Below are positions 1 through 8,820 of a DNA stretch of 64,000 nucleotides, piece by piece. The position numbers and the translations under genes are program-made. The notes beneath the pieces were generated by a model that was not told the DNA's origin, did not search any database, and saw only the letters and a list, made by a program, of their open reading frames with translations. This DNA is from Trebonia sp035571275 (GTDB lineage: Bacteria > Actinomycetota > Actinomycetes > Streptosporangiales > Streptosporangiaceae), in assembly GCA_035571275.1 (NCBI GenBank), contig DATMKQ010000412.1:22772-86771 (forward strand). Reading direction: 5' to 3'. Each line of letters opens with the position of its first letter. Positions within the stretch are counted from its first letter, which is position 1.

Positions 1-473
1 AGCTAGGCGAGCCGAAGATCTTCCGCCCCTACCGCGACATCCGCTTCAGCGCCGACAAGACCCCGTACAAGACGCACATCGGCGCGACGATCGGCGGCAC
101 TTGTTACGTGCAGTTCTCCGCCGACGGGCTGGGGGCCGGGTCGGGCATGTGGCACATGGAGCCCGACCAGCTCAACCGCTACCGCGTGGCGGTCGCCGCC
201 GACAGCACTGGCGCACAACTCGAGGCGATCATCGCGGACATCGAGAAGGCCGGCTTCGAGGTACACGGGCACGACTCGCTCAAGTCCGCGCCCCGCGGCT
301 ACCCGCCCGGCCACCCACGGATAGGCCTGCTGCGGCACAAGGGCCTGACCACGTGGCGGCACTGGGAACCGCAACCCTGGCTCGGCACGCCGGCCGCCGC
401 GGGCAAACTTCTTTCATTTTTCCGAACGAGTGCGGCATTCTGCTCCTGGCTCGCCTCCAACGCCGGCGACTGA
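1..473 (+). CDS. DUF2461 family protein, 5' truncated by window edge
   Basis: The reading frame is open from base 3 and ends at TGA 471-473. It encodes about 156 residues of the C-terminal part. The opening residues include FRPYRDIRFS and DKTPYKTH, followed by a GMWHMEPDQL block and a RGYPPGHPR block, which are the conserved segments of the DUF2461 (TIGR02453) family. Members are about 210-230 residues, so roughly the first quarter lies outside the window. The biochemical function of the family is not established. The stop is 36 bases before the start of the next gene on the same strand. The family call is fairly sure; the function is unknown. Confidence 0.85.
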   Translation, partial: LGEPKIFRPYRDIRFSADKTPYKTHIGATIGGTCYVQFSADGLGAGSGMWHMEPDQLNRYRVAVAADSTGAQLEAIIADIEKAGFEVHGHDSLKSAPRGYPPGHPRIGLLRHKGLTTWRHWEPQPWLGTPAAAGKLLSFFRTSAAFCSWLASNAGD

Positions 474-509
474 GCGGCCACCCCGGGCGGAGAGGAGTGC
501 ACTGAAGCT

Positions 510-1322
510 GTGACGCGGGACAAGCGGAGCCAGGGGCCGCCGGGCTTTGACACCCACGTGGCCTCTCCGGCGCGGGTATACGACTACCTGCTCGGCGGCA
601 AGAACAACTTCCCGGCCGACCGGGAGGCCGGAGAGGCGATGATCCGGGAGTACCCGTACATCGTCAAAGGCGTGCGGATGAACCGGGCCTTTCTCGGCCG
701 TGCCATTCACTACCTTGCCGCCGGGGCGGGCATCCGCCAGTTCCTCGACATCGGCACCGGCCTGCCCAGCTCCAACAACACCCACGAGGTCGCGCAGCGG
801 GCCGCGGCCGACTCCCGCATCGTCTACGTGGACAACGATCCCATCGTCTTGTCCCACGTCCAGGCGCTGCTGAGCAGCACGCCAGAAGGCGCGTGCGCCT
901 ACATCGCCGCCGACCTCAGGGACACGGACACGATCTTGCGGGAGGCCGCGCGCACGCTGGACTTCAGTCAGCCCATCGCCGTCTGCCTGATCATGGTCCT
1001 GCAGTTCATCCCCGACGAGGACGACCCCTGGCGGATCACCAGGACGCTGATCGACGCGGTGCCACCGGGCAGCTACCTGATGATCGCGCACCCCGCTAGC
1101 GACATCGCCGACGAGGTGGAGCCGACCTTCAGGCAGCTCAACACGCGAATGGGCGGCACCCGGGTGAAAGCCCGCGGTCATCAGGAGGTCGCGCGGTTCT
1201 TCGACGGCCTGGAGATGCTCGAGCCTGGGCTCGTGCAGTTGCACCGGTGGCGACCTGGCGAAGGCGTGCCCGACAGCGGACGCGACCTGGCCGCCTACGG
1301 CGGCGTCGGAGTCAAGCCCTGA
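510..1322 (+). CDS. PF04672 (DUF574) SAM-dependent methyltransferase
   Basis: The product is 270 aa. It has the hallmarks of the actinobacterial PF04672 methyltransferase family: ASPARVYDYLLGGKNNF near the N-terminus, FLDIGTGLP as the SAM-binding glycine motif I, VYVDNDPIVL as motif II, and a C-terminal segment with LEPGLV and W residues. A GTG at 510 follows the purine-rich AGAGGAG at 491-497, about 12 bases upstream, which is somewhat long. The substrate of this family is not known. It is the first of several copies here: a fused double copy lies at 7029-8723 and a 3' fragment at 9754. The family call is sure; the substrate cannot be inferred. Confidence 0.9.
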   Translation: MTRDKRSQGPPGFDTHVASPARVYDYLLGGKNNFPADREAGEAMIREYPYIVKGVRMNRAFLGRAIHYLAAGAGIRQFLDIGTGLPSSNNTHEVAQRAAADSRIVYVDNDPIVLSHVQALLSSTPEGACAYIAADLRDTDTILREAARTLDFSQPIAVCLIMVLQFIPDEDDPWRITRTLIDAVPPGSYLMIAHPASDIADEVEPTFRQLNTRMGGTRVKARGHQEVARFFDGLEMLEPGLVQLHRWRPGEGVPDSGRDLAAYGGVGVKP

Positions 1323-1391
1323 CCGGGCTCTCGCTCGGCGGGTGGCGAAATTGATTTGAAAGCAGGACCATCCGGGCGGAAACATGGGGGC

Positions 1392-1871
1392 ATGGTTATG
1401 GTGCGTGAGGTCAAGGCCGACGAGTGGAAACTACTGCGGGACGTGCGGCTCGCGGCGCTACAGGAGGCGCCGTACGCGTTCGGCTCCAGCTACGCGCGCG
1501 AGGCGTCGTTCACAGAAGAGCAGTGGCGGGGCCGAATCTCGTCGCGGTCGGTCACGTTTCTCGCTGAGCTTCCCGACGGCGCCGAGCCCGCGGGGCTGGC
1601 TGGCGTCTACGAAGACGACGGCGTGGCCGACCTCGTGTCCATGTGGGTGCGGCCCACCGCACGCGGCCTGGGCGTCGGTGCGGCGCTGGTCACGGCGGCC
1701 GCCGACTGGGCGAAGGCCCGCGACCACGACACCCTGTACCTGTGGGTGACCGAGAGCAATCCCGCGGCGGTCGGGCTCTACCGACGATGCGGGTTCATCC
1801 CGACCGGTGAGCGGCAGCCGCTGCCTTCTGACCCGTCGTTGCCGGAGATCCGGATGCGGCGGGAGATCTAG
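1392..1871 (+). CDS. GNAT family N-acetyltransferase
   Basis: About 159 aa. The order of motifs is that of GNAT acetyl-CoA-dependent acyltransferases: VADLVSMWVRPTARGLGVG (motif A, with the R/Q-x-x-G-x-G/A acetyl-CoA pyrophosphate loop seen as RGLGVG), then LYLWVTESNPAAVGLYRRCG (motif B) and a closing GER segment. Two in-frame ATGs, at 1392 and 1398, are better than the upstream TTG at 1356. The GGGGGC at 1386-1391 could serve the ATG at 1398. The stop TAG shares a CTAG palindrome with the stop of the convergent dinB gene. The acceptor substrate is unknown. Confidence 0.88.
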   Translation: MVMVREVKADEWKLLRDVRLAALQEAPYAFGSSYAREASFTEEQWRGRISSRSVTFLAELPDGAEPAGLAGVYEDDGVADLVSMWVRPTARGLGVGAALVTAAADWAKARDHDTLYLWVTESNPAAVGLYRRCGFIPTGERQPLPSDPSLPEIRMRREI

Positions 1872-2875
1872 TCCGGCCCGTCCGCGAACTCGGCGCGAAC
1901 GCCGAGCAGCCGGACGGGGCGGCCCGGTGTGAACTGGCCTAGCGCGGCCTGGGCGGCCTCCTCGATCGGGCCGGTCAGGGGCACGCCGTGGGTTACCGTG
2001 ACGAACGGCGCGAAGCGCACCTTCACCACTACACGAGCCACGGTTCGTTCAGAAACTTCGTCCGCGACCTGCCTTGCGAGGCGGGTCACCTCTTCGCCCA
2101 CCCTCGCCCAGTCCTTGATGTTCTGCTGGAAAGTGACCTCCCGGCCGTGTGAGCGGGCGACGTACGGCGTGGGATCCACGTCGGCGTCGCCCCGGCCGCG
2201 GCCGAGCAGTACCAGCCACGGGCCTGTCATCGGGCCGAACTCCGCGGCCAGCCGGTCCGGGTCGGCGGCGGCGAGCTCGCGCACCGTGGTGATGCCGAGT
2301 CCGGCGAGCTTGGCGGTAGTCTTCGCGCCGATCCCCCAGATCGCGTCAGGGGCCCGGTCGCCGAGCAGCGCGTACCAGGTAGCGGACGTCAGCCGGAACA
2401 CGCCGGCCGGCTTGCCGTAACCGGTCGCGATCTTCGCCTGCAGCTTGTTCTCGCCGATGCCGACCGAGCAGTCCAGGTCCGTGGCGGCCCGGACGTCGGC
2501 CGCCAGGCCCTGGGCGAACGCCTCCGGGTCGTCGGTGTCCACGCCGACGAACGCCTCGTCCCAGCCGAGCACCTCCACCGGCTGGCCGGTCTCCCGCAGC
2601 ACGCCCATCACCCGCGCTGACACCTCGTTGTACGCGTCGGCGTCCACCGGCAGGAAGATGCAGTCCGGGCAGCGCTTCTTCGCGGTGCGCAGCGGCTGGC
2701 CGGAGTGCACACCGTACTCACGCGCCTCGTAGGAGGCGGTGCTCACCACGCCGCGCTTATCGGGGTCGCCGTCACCGCCGACCACGACGGCCTTGCCGCG
2801 CAGCTCGGGACGGCGCAGCACCTCCACGGCGGCGATGAACTGGTCAAGATCCACGTGCAGCACCCAGCGGCTCAC
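1868..2875 (-). CDS. dinB: DNA polymerase IV (Y-family translesion polymerase)
   Basis: 335 aa. The N-terminal HVDLDQFIAAVEVLRRPEL carries the first catalytic Asp (metal ligand) and the steric-gate region. STASYEAREYGVHSGQPL and LGWDEAFVGVD follow; in the latter DE forms the second acidic cluster, where many Pol IV enzymes read S-I-D-E. A helix-hairpin-helix thumb is seen in IWGIGAKTTAKLAGLGI and a little-finger domain fills the C-terminus. It is slightly shorter than E. coli DinB and has no obvious beta-clamp-binding tail. It should carry out error-prone lesion bypass. It ends tail-to-tail with the GNAT gene, the two stops overlapping in CTAG. Confidence 0.93.
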   Translation of the reverse strand: MSRWVLHVDLDQFIAAVEVLRRPELRGKAVVVGGDGDPDKRGVVSTASYEAREYGVHSGQPLRTAKKRCPDCIFLPVDADAYNEVSARVMGVLRETGQPVEVLGWDEAFVGVDTDDPEAFAQGLAADVRAATDLDCSVGIGENKLQAKIATGYGKPAGVFRLTSATWYALLGDRAPDAIWGIGAKTTAKLAGLGITTVRELAAADPDRLAAEFGPMTGPWLVLLGRGRGDADVDPTPYVARSHGREVTFQQNIKDWARVGEEVTRLARQVADEVSERTVARVVVKVRFAPFVTVTHGVPLTGPIEEAAQAALGQFTPGRPVRLLGVRAEFADGPD

Positions 2876-3031
2876 GACCCGAGTATTACCCGTTTGCGAG
2901 ACACGAGGACGCTTTCGTTGTCACGAGCGCCCACTGACCAAGTGCCGATTTGCCCCCCTGTTGGGAGGGAGCTGGGAGCGTTCGGGGTAACTGGTTTGAT
3001 TTGCTTTGGCCGGGGCCGGGACAATCAGGGC

Positions 3032-4432
3032 GTGCTGCTGACTATCACGACCACGCTTGCGCCCGCGACCGATCTCGGGTACTTGCTGCACAAGCATCCC
3101 GAGCGGGTGCAGTCTTTCGGCGTGTCGGCGGGCGGGACGGCGCACGTGTTCTACCCCGAGGCCGGCGCGGAGCGGTGCACCGCGGCGCTGCTGCTCGAAG
3201 TGGATCCTGTCGGGCTGGTGCGCGGCGGCGGCGAGGGGATCACCCACTACGTGAACGACCGGCCCTACGCGGCGTCGAGCCTGCTCGCGGTCGCGCTCAA
3301 GGAGGTGTTCAGGACCGCGCTCACCGGGCGCTGCGAGGCGCGGCCTGAGCTGGCGGCGACGGCGATCCCGCTGGAGATCTGGGTTCCGGCGCTGCGCTGC
3401 GCGGGCGGAGCCGGGCTCGCCGGGCGGGTGTTCGGGCCGCTCGGCTGGGACGTGTGCGCGCGGGTCGTGCCGCTGGAGCCGGCGGAGTGGGGGGCGTCGG
3501 CGTACCTGGGCATGCGGCTGGCGGGGACGGTGCGGCTGGCCGACGCGCTGAACCACCTCTACGTACTGTTGCCCGTGCTGGACGACGCGAAGCACTACTG
3601 GGTGTCCACCGACGAGGTGGACAAGCTGGTGCGAGCGGGATCGGGGTGGCTGGCGGGGCACTCGGAAAGGGAGCTGATCGCCCGGCGGTACCTGGCCCAC
3701 CGGCGGGAGCTGACCGACGCGGCGCTCGCCCGGCTGGCGGAGGCCGACGACCTGGACCCGGACGAGGTGGACAACGCGGTGCCGCAGGCGGCGGAGGCGG
3801 AGCGGGCCGAGCCGCTGGCGGTACAGCGGCGGCAGGCGGTGCTGGACGTGCTGCGGGAGACGGGCGCGCGGACCGTCGCCGACCTGGGCTGCGGGGAGGG
3901 CGCGCTGACGGCCCTGTTGCTGACGGACGCGACGCTGAGCCGGGTGGTGGCCACCGATGTGTCGGCCCGCGCGCTGCAGCACGCGGCGCGGCGGCTGCGC
4001 CTTGACCGGATGCCGGAGGCGCGGCGTGCGCGGCTCGAGCTGTTCCAGTCCTCGCTGACCTACCGGGACAGGCGGCTGAGCGGACTGGACGCGGCCGTCC
4101 TCATGGAGGTCATCGAGCACGTGGACGCCGAACGGCTGACGGCGCTCGAACGGGCGGTATTCGGGTTTGCCGCGCCGCGGACGGTCGTGGTCACGACGCC
4201 CAACCGTGAGCACAACGCGGAGTACGGCATGCCGGACGGCGCGCTGCGGCACCGCGATCACCGGTTCGAGTGGACCCGCGAGGAGTTTCGCCACTGGGCG
4301 GAGCGGGTGGCCGCCGAGCACGGGTACGTCGTGCGGTACGTGCCGGTCGGGCCGGTCTCGGCGCTGGCCGGGCCGCCGACGCAGATGGCCGTGTTCGCAC
4401 TCCCCGGACGGCCATCGGAGGGCGCGTCATGA
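3032..4432 (+). CDS. hen1: Bacterial Hen1: 3'-terminal RNA ribose 2'-O-methyltransferase
   Basis: 466 aa from a GTG at 3032. An upstream extension of the frame overlaps dinB antisense and is not family-like. The N-terminal half (LLTITTTLAPATDLGYLLHKHP onward) is the Hen1 N-terminal domain found only in bacterial Hen1. The C-terminal half is a SAM methyltransferase: VADLGCGEGALTALLL (about residues 287-302), then the Mn-binding EVIEH block with E359, E362 and H363, and a downstream RHRDHRFEWT block supplying H407/H410. In the characterised family this enzyme methylates the 2'-OH at broken RNA 3' ends, so that sealed tRNA resists re-cleavage by ribotoxins. Its stop overlaps the ATG of pnkp by 4 bases, indicating an operon. 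Confidence 0.95.
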   Translation: MLLTITTTLAPATDLGYLLHKHPERVQSFGVSAGGTAHVFYPEAGAERCTAALLLEVDPVGLVRGGGEGITHYVNDRPYAASSLLAVALKEVFRTALTGRCEARPELAATAIPLEIWVPALRCAGGAGLAGRVFGPLGWDVCARVVPLEPAEWGASAYLGMRLAGTVRLADALNHLYVLLPVLDDAKHYWVSTDEVDKLVRAGSGWLAGHSERELIARRYLAHRRELTDAALARLAEADDLDPDEVDNAVPQAAEAERAEPLAVQRRQAVLDVLRETGARTVADLGCGEGALTALLLTDATLSRVVATDVSARALQHAARRLRLDRMPEARRARLELFQSSLTYRDRRLSGLDAAVLMEVIEHVDAERLTALERAVFGFAAPRTVVVTTPNREHNAEYGMPDGALRHRDHRFEWTREEFRHWAERVAAEHGYVVRYVPVGPVSALAGPPTQMAVFALPGRPSEGAS

Positions 4433-6963
4433 GCGGCGAACTGACGGTACCCGAGCTCAGCCTGGTGCTGCTCGTCGGCGTGTCGGGGTCGGGGAAGTCG
4501 ACCTTCGCCGCCCGGCACTTCAAGCCGACAGAGGTCGTCTCCTCGGACTTCTGCCGCGGGATCGTCGCGGACGACGAGAACGACCAGTCCGCCACCGCGG
4601 CCGCGTTCGACGTGCTGCACTACATCGCGGGCAAGCGGCTCGCCGCCGGCCGGCTCACCGTGATCGACGCGACGAACGTGCAGCAGGACGCGCGGGCCCC
4701 GCTCGTGGCACTGGCCAGGGAGCACGACGTGCTGCCGGTCGCGATCGTCTTCGACCTGCCCGTCTCCGTCTGCGTCGCGCGAAACGCGTCGCGGCCCGAC
4801 CGCGACTTCGGCGCGCGCGTGATCCAGCGGCAGCACGCCCAGCTGCGCAAGGCGCTGCGGAGCCTGCGGCGCGATGGGTTCCGCACAGTACACGTGCTGG
4901 GTTCGGCGGCGGACGCCGAGGACGTGACCATCACCAGGACGCGGCTGTTCAACGACCTGCGGCACGAGACCGGGCCGTTCGACGTGATCGGGGACGTGCA
5001 TGGCTGCCGCGGCGAACTTGAGTCGCTGCTGTGCTCGCTGGGCTACGTGCTCGCTCGCGACGAGGCCGGTCAGCCGGCCTGCGCGGCGCACCCGGACGGA
5101 CGCCGCGCGGTCTTCCTCGGCGACCTCGTCGACCGCGGCCCGGACACCCCTGGCGTGCTGCGGCTCGTCATGGGCATGGTCGCGGCCGGGTCCGCGCTGT
5201 GCGTGCCAGGCAACCACGAGGACAAGCTGCTGCGCGCGCTGCGCGGCAAGAACGTGCGGGTCTCGCACGGGCTCGCGGAGTCACTGCGCCAGCTCGAGGA
5301 GGAGCCGGAGTCGTTCCGGCGCGAGGTCGAAGCCTTCCTGGACGGCCTGATCAGCCACTATGTCCTCGACGGCGGGCGGCTCGTGGTCGCGCACGCCGGC
5401 CTGTCGCAGCGGCTGCAGGGACGCGCGTCGGGACGGGTGCGCGCGTTCTGCCTGTACGGGCAGACCACCGGTGAGACCGACGAGTACGGCCTGCCGGTCA
5501 GGTACCCGTGGGCGCAGGAGTACCGGGGCTCGGCGATGGTGCTCTACGGGCACACCCCGGTGCCCGCGCCCGAATGGGTGAACAACACTATGTGCCTAGA
5601 CACCGGCTGTGTATTCGGTGGGTCTCTGACAGCATTTCGATATCCCGAACGAACGGTGGTGGCTGTTCGCGCCGCTCGCGTCTACTACGAGCCGGCCAAG
5701 CCGCTGGGGGTGGCTAAGCCACGCGAGCCGGACGTGCTCGACATCGAGGACGTGACGGGCAAGCGGGTCATCGAGACCGGGTACCTGCCGCGGGTTGGCG
5801 TGGGCGAGGCGAACGCCGCGGCGGCGCTGGAGGTGATGAGCCGGTTCGCCATCGACCCGCGGTGGCTGATCTATCTGCCGCCGACGATGAGCCCCGTCGC
5901 CACGGCGCCGGACGGTGACCTGCTCGAGCACCCGGAGCAGGCGTTCTCCGCCTACCTCGCGGACGGCGTGCGGGAGGTCGTGTGCGAGGAGAAGCACATG
6001 GGGTCGCGCGCCGTGCTGCTCGTCTGCCGGTCCGCGGCCCGCGCCGCCGAGCGGTTCGGTGTTGCGGGCGGGGGCGCGGTGTGGACCAGGACCGGACGGC
6101 CGTTCTTCCGCCCGGCGCTGACGTCGGCGCTGCTGGACCGCGTCAGGGACGCCGCCGCCGCGGCGGGGCTGTTCGACCAGCTGGACAGTTCCTGGCTGCT
6201 GCTCGACGCGGAACTCATGCCGTGGAGCGCGAAGGCGGGACAGTTGCTGCGTGACCAGTACGCCGCCGTCGGCGCGGCCGCGCTTACGGCGCTGCCCGCG
6301 GCAGCCTCGGTGCTGTCCCGCGCGGCCGAACGCGGCCTCGACGTGTCCGCGCTGCTCGGCCGGACCGGTGCGCGGCTGGCGAACGCGGACGCGTTCGCCG
6401 CCGCATATCAGCGCTACTGCTGGCCGGTCGACGGCCTGGACGGCGTCCGCGTCGCCCCGTTCGCGGTGCTCGCCTCTGAAGGCGCCGCGCATTCCGCGCG
6501 ACCGCACTCCTGGCACCTGGCGGCGGCCGGCGCCCTGGCGGCGGCGGACCCCGGACTGTTCTCGGCGACCAGGCACGTCATGGCCGACACCGCGGACCCG
6601 CCGTCCCGCGCCGCGGCGACGGCCTGGTGGACCGGGCTGACCGAGGCGGGCGGCGAGGGCATGGTGGTCAAGCCGGCCGACGGGCTGGTACGCGGCCGCA
6701 GCGGCATCGCGCAGCCCGGCCTGAAGGTGCGCGGGAAGCAGTACCTGCGGATCATCTACGGACCCGACTACACCGAGCCCGCCAACCTGTCCAGGCTGCG
6801 GTCCCGCGCGGTCGGCCGCAAGCGGTCGCTGGCGCTGCGCGAGTACGCGCTCGGCCTCGAGGCGCTGGACCGGGTCGCGCGCGGCGAGCCGCTGTGGCGG
6901 GTGCACGAGTGCGTGTTCGGCGTGCTCGCGCTGGAATCAGAACCGGTCGACCCGCGCCTGTAG
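4429..6963 (+). CDS. pnkp: Polynucleotide kinase-phosphatase-ligase (bacterial Pnkp)
   Basis: 844 aa, with all three modules of bacterial Pnkp in order. The kinase module has Walker A GVSGSGKST at residues 17-25. The binuclear metallophosphatase has GDVHG at 188-192, GDLVDRGPDT, GNHED and VAHAGL. The C-terminal adenylyltransferase/ligase module has EEKHMGSRAVL, with K522 as the expected AMP-accepting lysine. Kinase and phosphatase heal 5'-OH and 2',3'-cyclic phosphate ends; the ligase module seals once Hen1 is present. The ATG at 4429 overlaps the hen1 stop (ATGA), so the two are translationally coupled. Length matches the family (about 850 aa) and every catalytic motif looks intact. The annotation is very secure. 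Confidence 0.96.
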   Translation: MSGELTVPELSLVLLVGVSGSGKSTFAARHFKPTEVVSSDFCRGIVADDENDQSATAAAFDVLHYIAGKRLAAGRLTVIDATNVQQDARAPLVALAREHDVLPVAIVFDLPVSVCVARNASRPDRDFGARVIQRQHAQLRKALRSLRRDGFRTVHVLGSAADAEDVTITRTRLFNDLRHETGPFDVIGDVHGCRGELESLLCSLGYVLARDEAGQPACAAHPDGRRAVFLGDLVDRGPDTPGVLRLVMGMVAAGSALCVPGNHEDKLLRALRGKNVRVSHGLAESLRQLEEEPESFRREVEAFLDGLISHYVLDGGRLVVAHAGLSQRLQGRASGRVRAFCLYGQTTGETDEYGLPVRYPWAQEYRGSAMVLYGHTPVPAPEWVNNTMCLDTGCVFGGSLTAFRYPERTVVAVRAARVYYEPAKPLGVAKPREPDVLDIEDVTGKRVIETGYLPRVGVGEANAAAALEVMSRFAIDPRWLIYLPPTMSPVATAPDGDLLEHPEQAFSAYLADGVREVVCEEKHMGSRAVLLVCRSAARAAERFGVAGGGAVWTRTGRPFFRPALTSALLDRVRDAAAAAGLFDQLDSSWLLLDAELMPWSAKAGQLLRDQYAAVGAAALTALPAAASVLSRAAERGLDVSALLGRTGARLANADAFAAAYQRYCWPVDGLDGVRVAPFAVLASEGAAHSARPHSWHLAAAGALAAADPGLFSATRHVMADTADPPSRAAATAWWTGLTEAGGEGMVVKPADGLVRGRSGIAQPGLKVRGKQYLRIIYGPDYTEPANLSRLRSRAVGRKRSLALREYALGLEALDRVARGEPLWRVHECVFGVLALESEPVDPRL

Positions 6964-7028
6964 CTGATCTATCACCGTCCGTTTCCGGTATTCCTGACAC
7001 GACGCGATCCTGGTGACAAAATCATTAC

Positions 7029-8723
7029 ATGCTGCCTGACCAGGCATTCCGCCCGGACGTTCCGAGCCCCGCGCGGATGTACGACTACTGCCTCGGCGGG
7101 AAGGACAATTTCGCCGCGGACCGTAATGCGGCGGAACGGTTCATGGCCATGATGCCGGACGGCGTCGTCAGGGTCGCCGCCGCGCAGAACCGCCAGTTCC
7201 TGCTCCGGGCGGTCCGGCACCTGGCGGGCGACCTCGGGGTCCGGCAGTTCCTCGACATCGGCAGCGGGCTGCCCACCATGAAGAACGTGCATGAGGTCGC
7301 GCAGTCGATCGCACCGGACAGCCGCGTCGTGTACGTCGATCACGACCCGGTCGTGGTCGCGCACGGGCACGCCCTCCTGCACGGCGATGACCGCGCGACG
7401 ATCATCGCCGGCGACATGCGTGACCCGGCCGGCATCCTCGCCGACCCGGGGCTGCGGTCGCTGCTCGACTTCGAGGCGCCGATAGCGGTGCTGCTCGTCG
7501 CCGTCCTGCACTGCGTATCAGGCACCGACGACCCGTACGGGATCGTGCGGGCGCTGACGGACGCGGTCCCGGAGGGAAGTTACCTGGTCCTCTCGCATTT
7601 CACGGCGGACAGCAACCCCTGGGCCGACGTCGCCGCCCGGGTCTACCGGCGGGCGGTGTCGAGCCTGCGCCCCCGGACCCGCGCCCAGGTGGCCGGCTTC
7701 TTCGCCGGGCACGAGCTCATCGAGCCGGGAGGGGTGGTCTGGGCACCGCAGTGGCGGCCAGACGCGGACACCGGGCTGGCGGGCGAACCGGGCAGGTCGA
7801 TGCTGTGGTGCGGAGTCGCACGCAAATCCGGGCCGGGGCAGCCGGCGAAGCTGCCCGCTCCCAGGGCGACCACACCGCAGGAACGGCTGTCCGGACTCGG
7901 GCACACGCGGCCCGCCGCCGACGCCTCGCCCGCGCCGGCGTTGCACCCGGAGGTGCCGAACGTCGCGCGGATGTACGACTACTACCTTGGCGGCAAGGAC
8001 AACTACGCGGCCGACCGGGAGGCGGCGCGGCAGAGCTTCGCCGCCGCGACAGAAGCCGGAGTCCGCGGCGCCAGCCTGCAGAACAGGACGTTCCTCGGGC
8101 GCGCGGTCCGGTACCTCGCGCGCGACCTCGGCATCCGGCAGTTCCTGGACATCGGCACCGGCCTGCCGACGATGAACAACGTGCACGAAGTCGCGCACAC
8201 GATCGCGCCGGATGCCCGGGTGGTCTACGTCGACAACGATCCGATCGTCCTCGCGCACGCCAGGGCCATGCTCAACGGCGTGCCCAACGCCACGATCGTC
8301 CGCGGTGACCTGCGCGATCCGGCCGGCATCCTGGCCGACCCGTCGCTGCGGTCACAACTCGACTTCGGGGCGCCGATAGCGGTGCTCCTCGTCGCCGTGC
8401 TGCACTTCATCAGCGACGACGAAGACCCCGGCGGCATCGTCGCCGCGCTGATGGACGCCGTGCCCCCAGGCAGCTACCTGGTCGTCTCGCACGTGTCCGC
8501 GGACCAGCACAGGCGCGTAGTCAAGGCGGAAACCGCCTACGAGGACGCCTCGGCCCGGCTGCGCTTCCGCACCCGCGCGGAGGTCGCCGCCATGCTCGGC
8601 GGGTTCCGCCTCCTCGATCCCGGCGAGCTGGTCTGGACGCCGCGGTGGCACCCGGACGAGCAGACGCCACCGATCGAAGGTCCCGGCGGGGCGACGATCT
8701 TGTGCGGGATCGCCGGCAAGTGA
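7029..8723 (+). CDS. Tandem-fused double PF04672 SAM methyltransferase
   Basis: 564 aa containing two complete PF04672 methyltransferase units in one frame. Unit 1 (about 1-270) has PSPARMYDYCLGGKDNF, FLDIGSGLP and VYVDHDPVVV. A Pro/Ala-rich linker (about 271-305) follows. Unit 2 (about 306-564) has PNVARMYDYYLGGKDNY, FLDIGTGLP and VYVDNDPIVL. The usual family length is about 260-280 aa, so this is a duplication with fusion. Both SAM-binding motifs appear intact, though unit 1 is the more diverged (VDHDP, GSGLP, LHCVSGTDDP). No Shine-Dalgarno is obvious before ATG 7029. The substrate is unknown. A shortened copy of its 3' end recurs at 9754-9815. Confidence 0.9.
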   Translation: MLPDQAFRPDVPSPARMYDYCLGGKDNFAADRNAAERFMAMMPDGVVRVAAAQNRQFLLRAVRHLAGDLGVRQFLDIGSGLPTMKNVHEVAQSIAPDSRVVYVDHDPVVVAHGHALLHGDDRATIIAGDMRDPAGILADPGLRSLLDFEAPIAVLLVAVLHCVSGTDDPYGIVRALTDAVPEGSYLVLSHFTADSNPWADVAARVYRRAVSSLRPRTRAQVAGFFAGHELIEPGGVVWAPQWRPDADTGLAGEPGRSMLWCGVARKSGPGQPAKLPAPRATTPQERLSGLGHTRPAADASPAPALHPEVPNVARMYDYYLGGKDNYAADREAARQSFAAATEAGVRGASLQNRTFLGRAVRYLARDLGIRQFLDIGTGLPTMNNVHEVAHTIAPDARVVYVDNDPIVLAHARAMLNGVPNATIVRGDLRDPAGILADPSLRSQLDFGAPIAVLLVAVLHFISDDEDPGGIVAALMDAVPPGSYLVVSHVSADQHRRVVKAETAYEDASARLRFRTRAEVAAMLGGFRLLDPGELVWTPRWHPDEQTPPIEGPGGATILCGIAGK

Positions 8724-8760
8724 CGTCTAACGCTCCGACTTGTCCAGCCGCTGGCCGACC
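8716..8760. repeat. 45-bp direct repeat, left copy
   Basis: These 45 bases cover the last codon and stop of the double methyltransferase and the intergenic sequence after it. They match 9771-9815 at 42 of 45 positions (offset 1055). At the right copy the same bases form the 3' end of the LOG gene, so here they are a displaced copy of that gene end. The two copies bracket the orphan gene at 8821-9519. Confidence 0.85.
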
Positions 8761-8820
8761 GTTAACACGTCCGACGGCCTACCCGCCGTTTTGGAAGGGA
8801 CCGCGCACGCATCGCTAACG

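Noticed and set aside
414..1385. Long antisense open frame of 323 codons opposite the first methyltransferase
   Set aside because: It is the complement of a well-supported gene in high-GC DNA; the translated sequence is Arg/Pro/Val-rich with no motif. The same applies to long antisense frames opposite hen1, pnkp, uppP, the Rieske gene and others.
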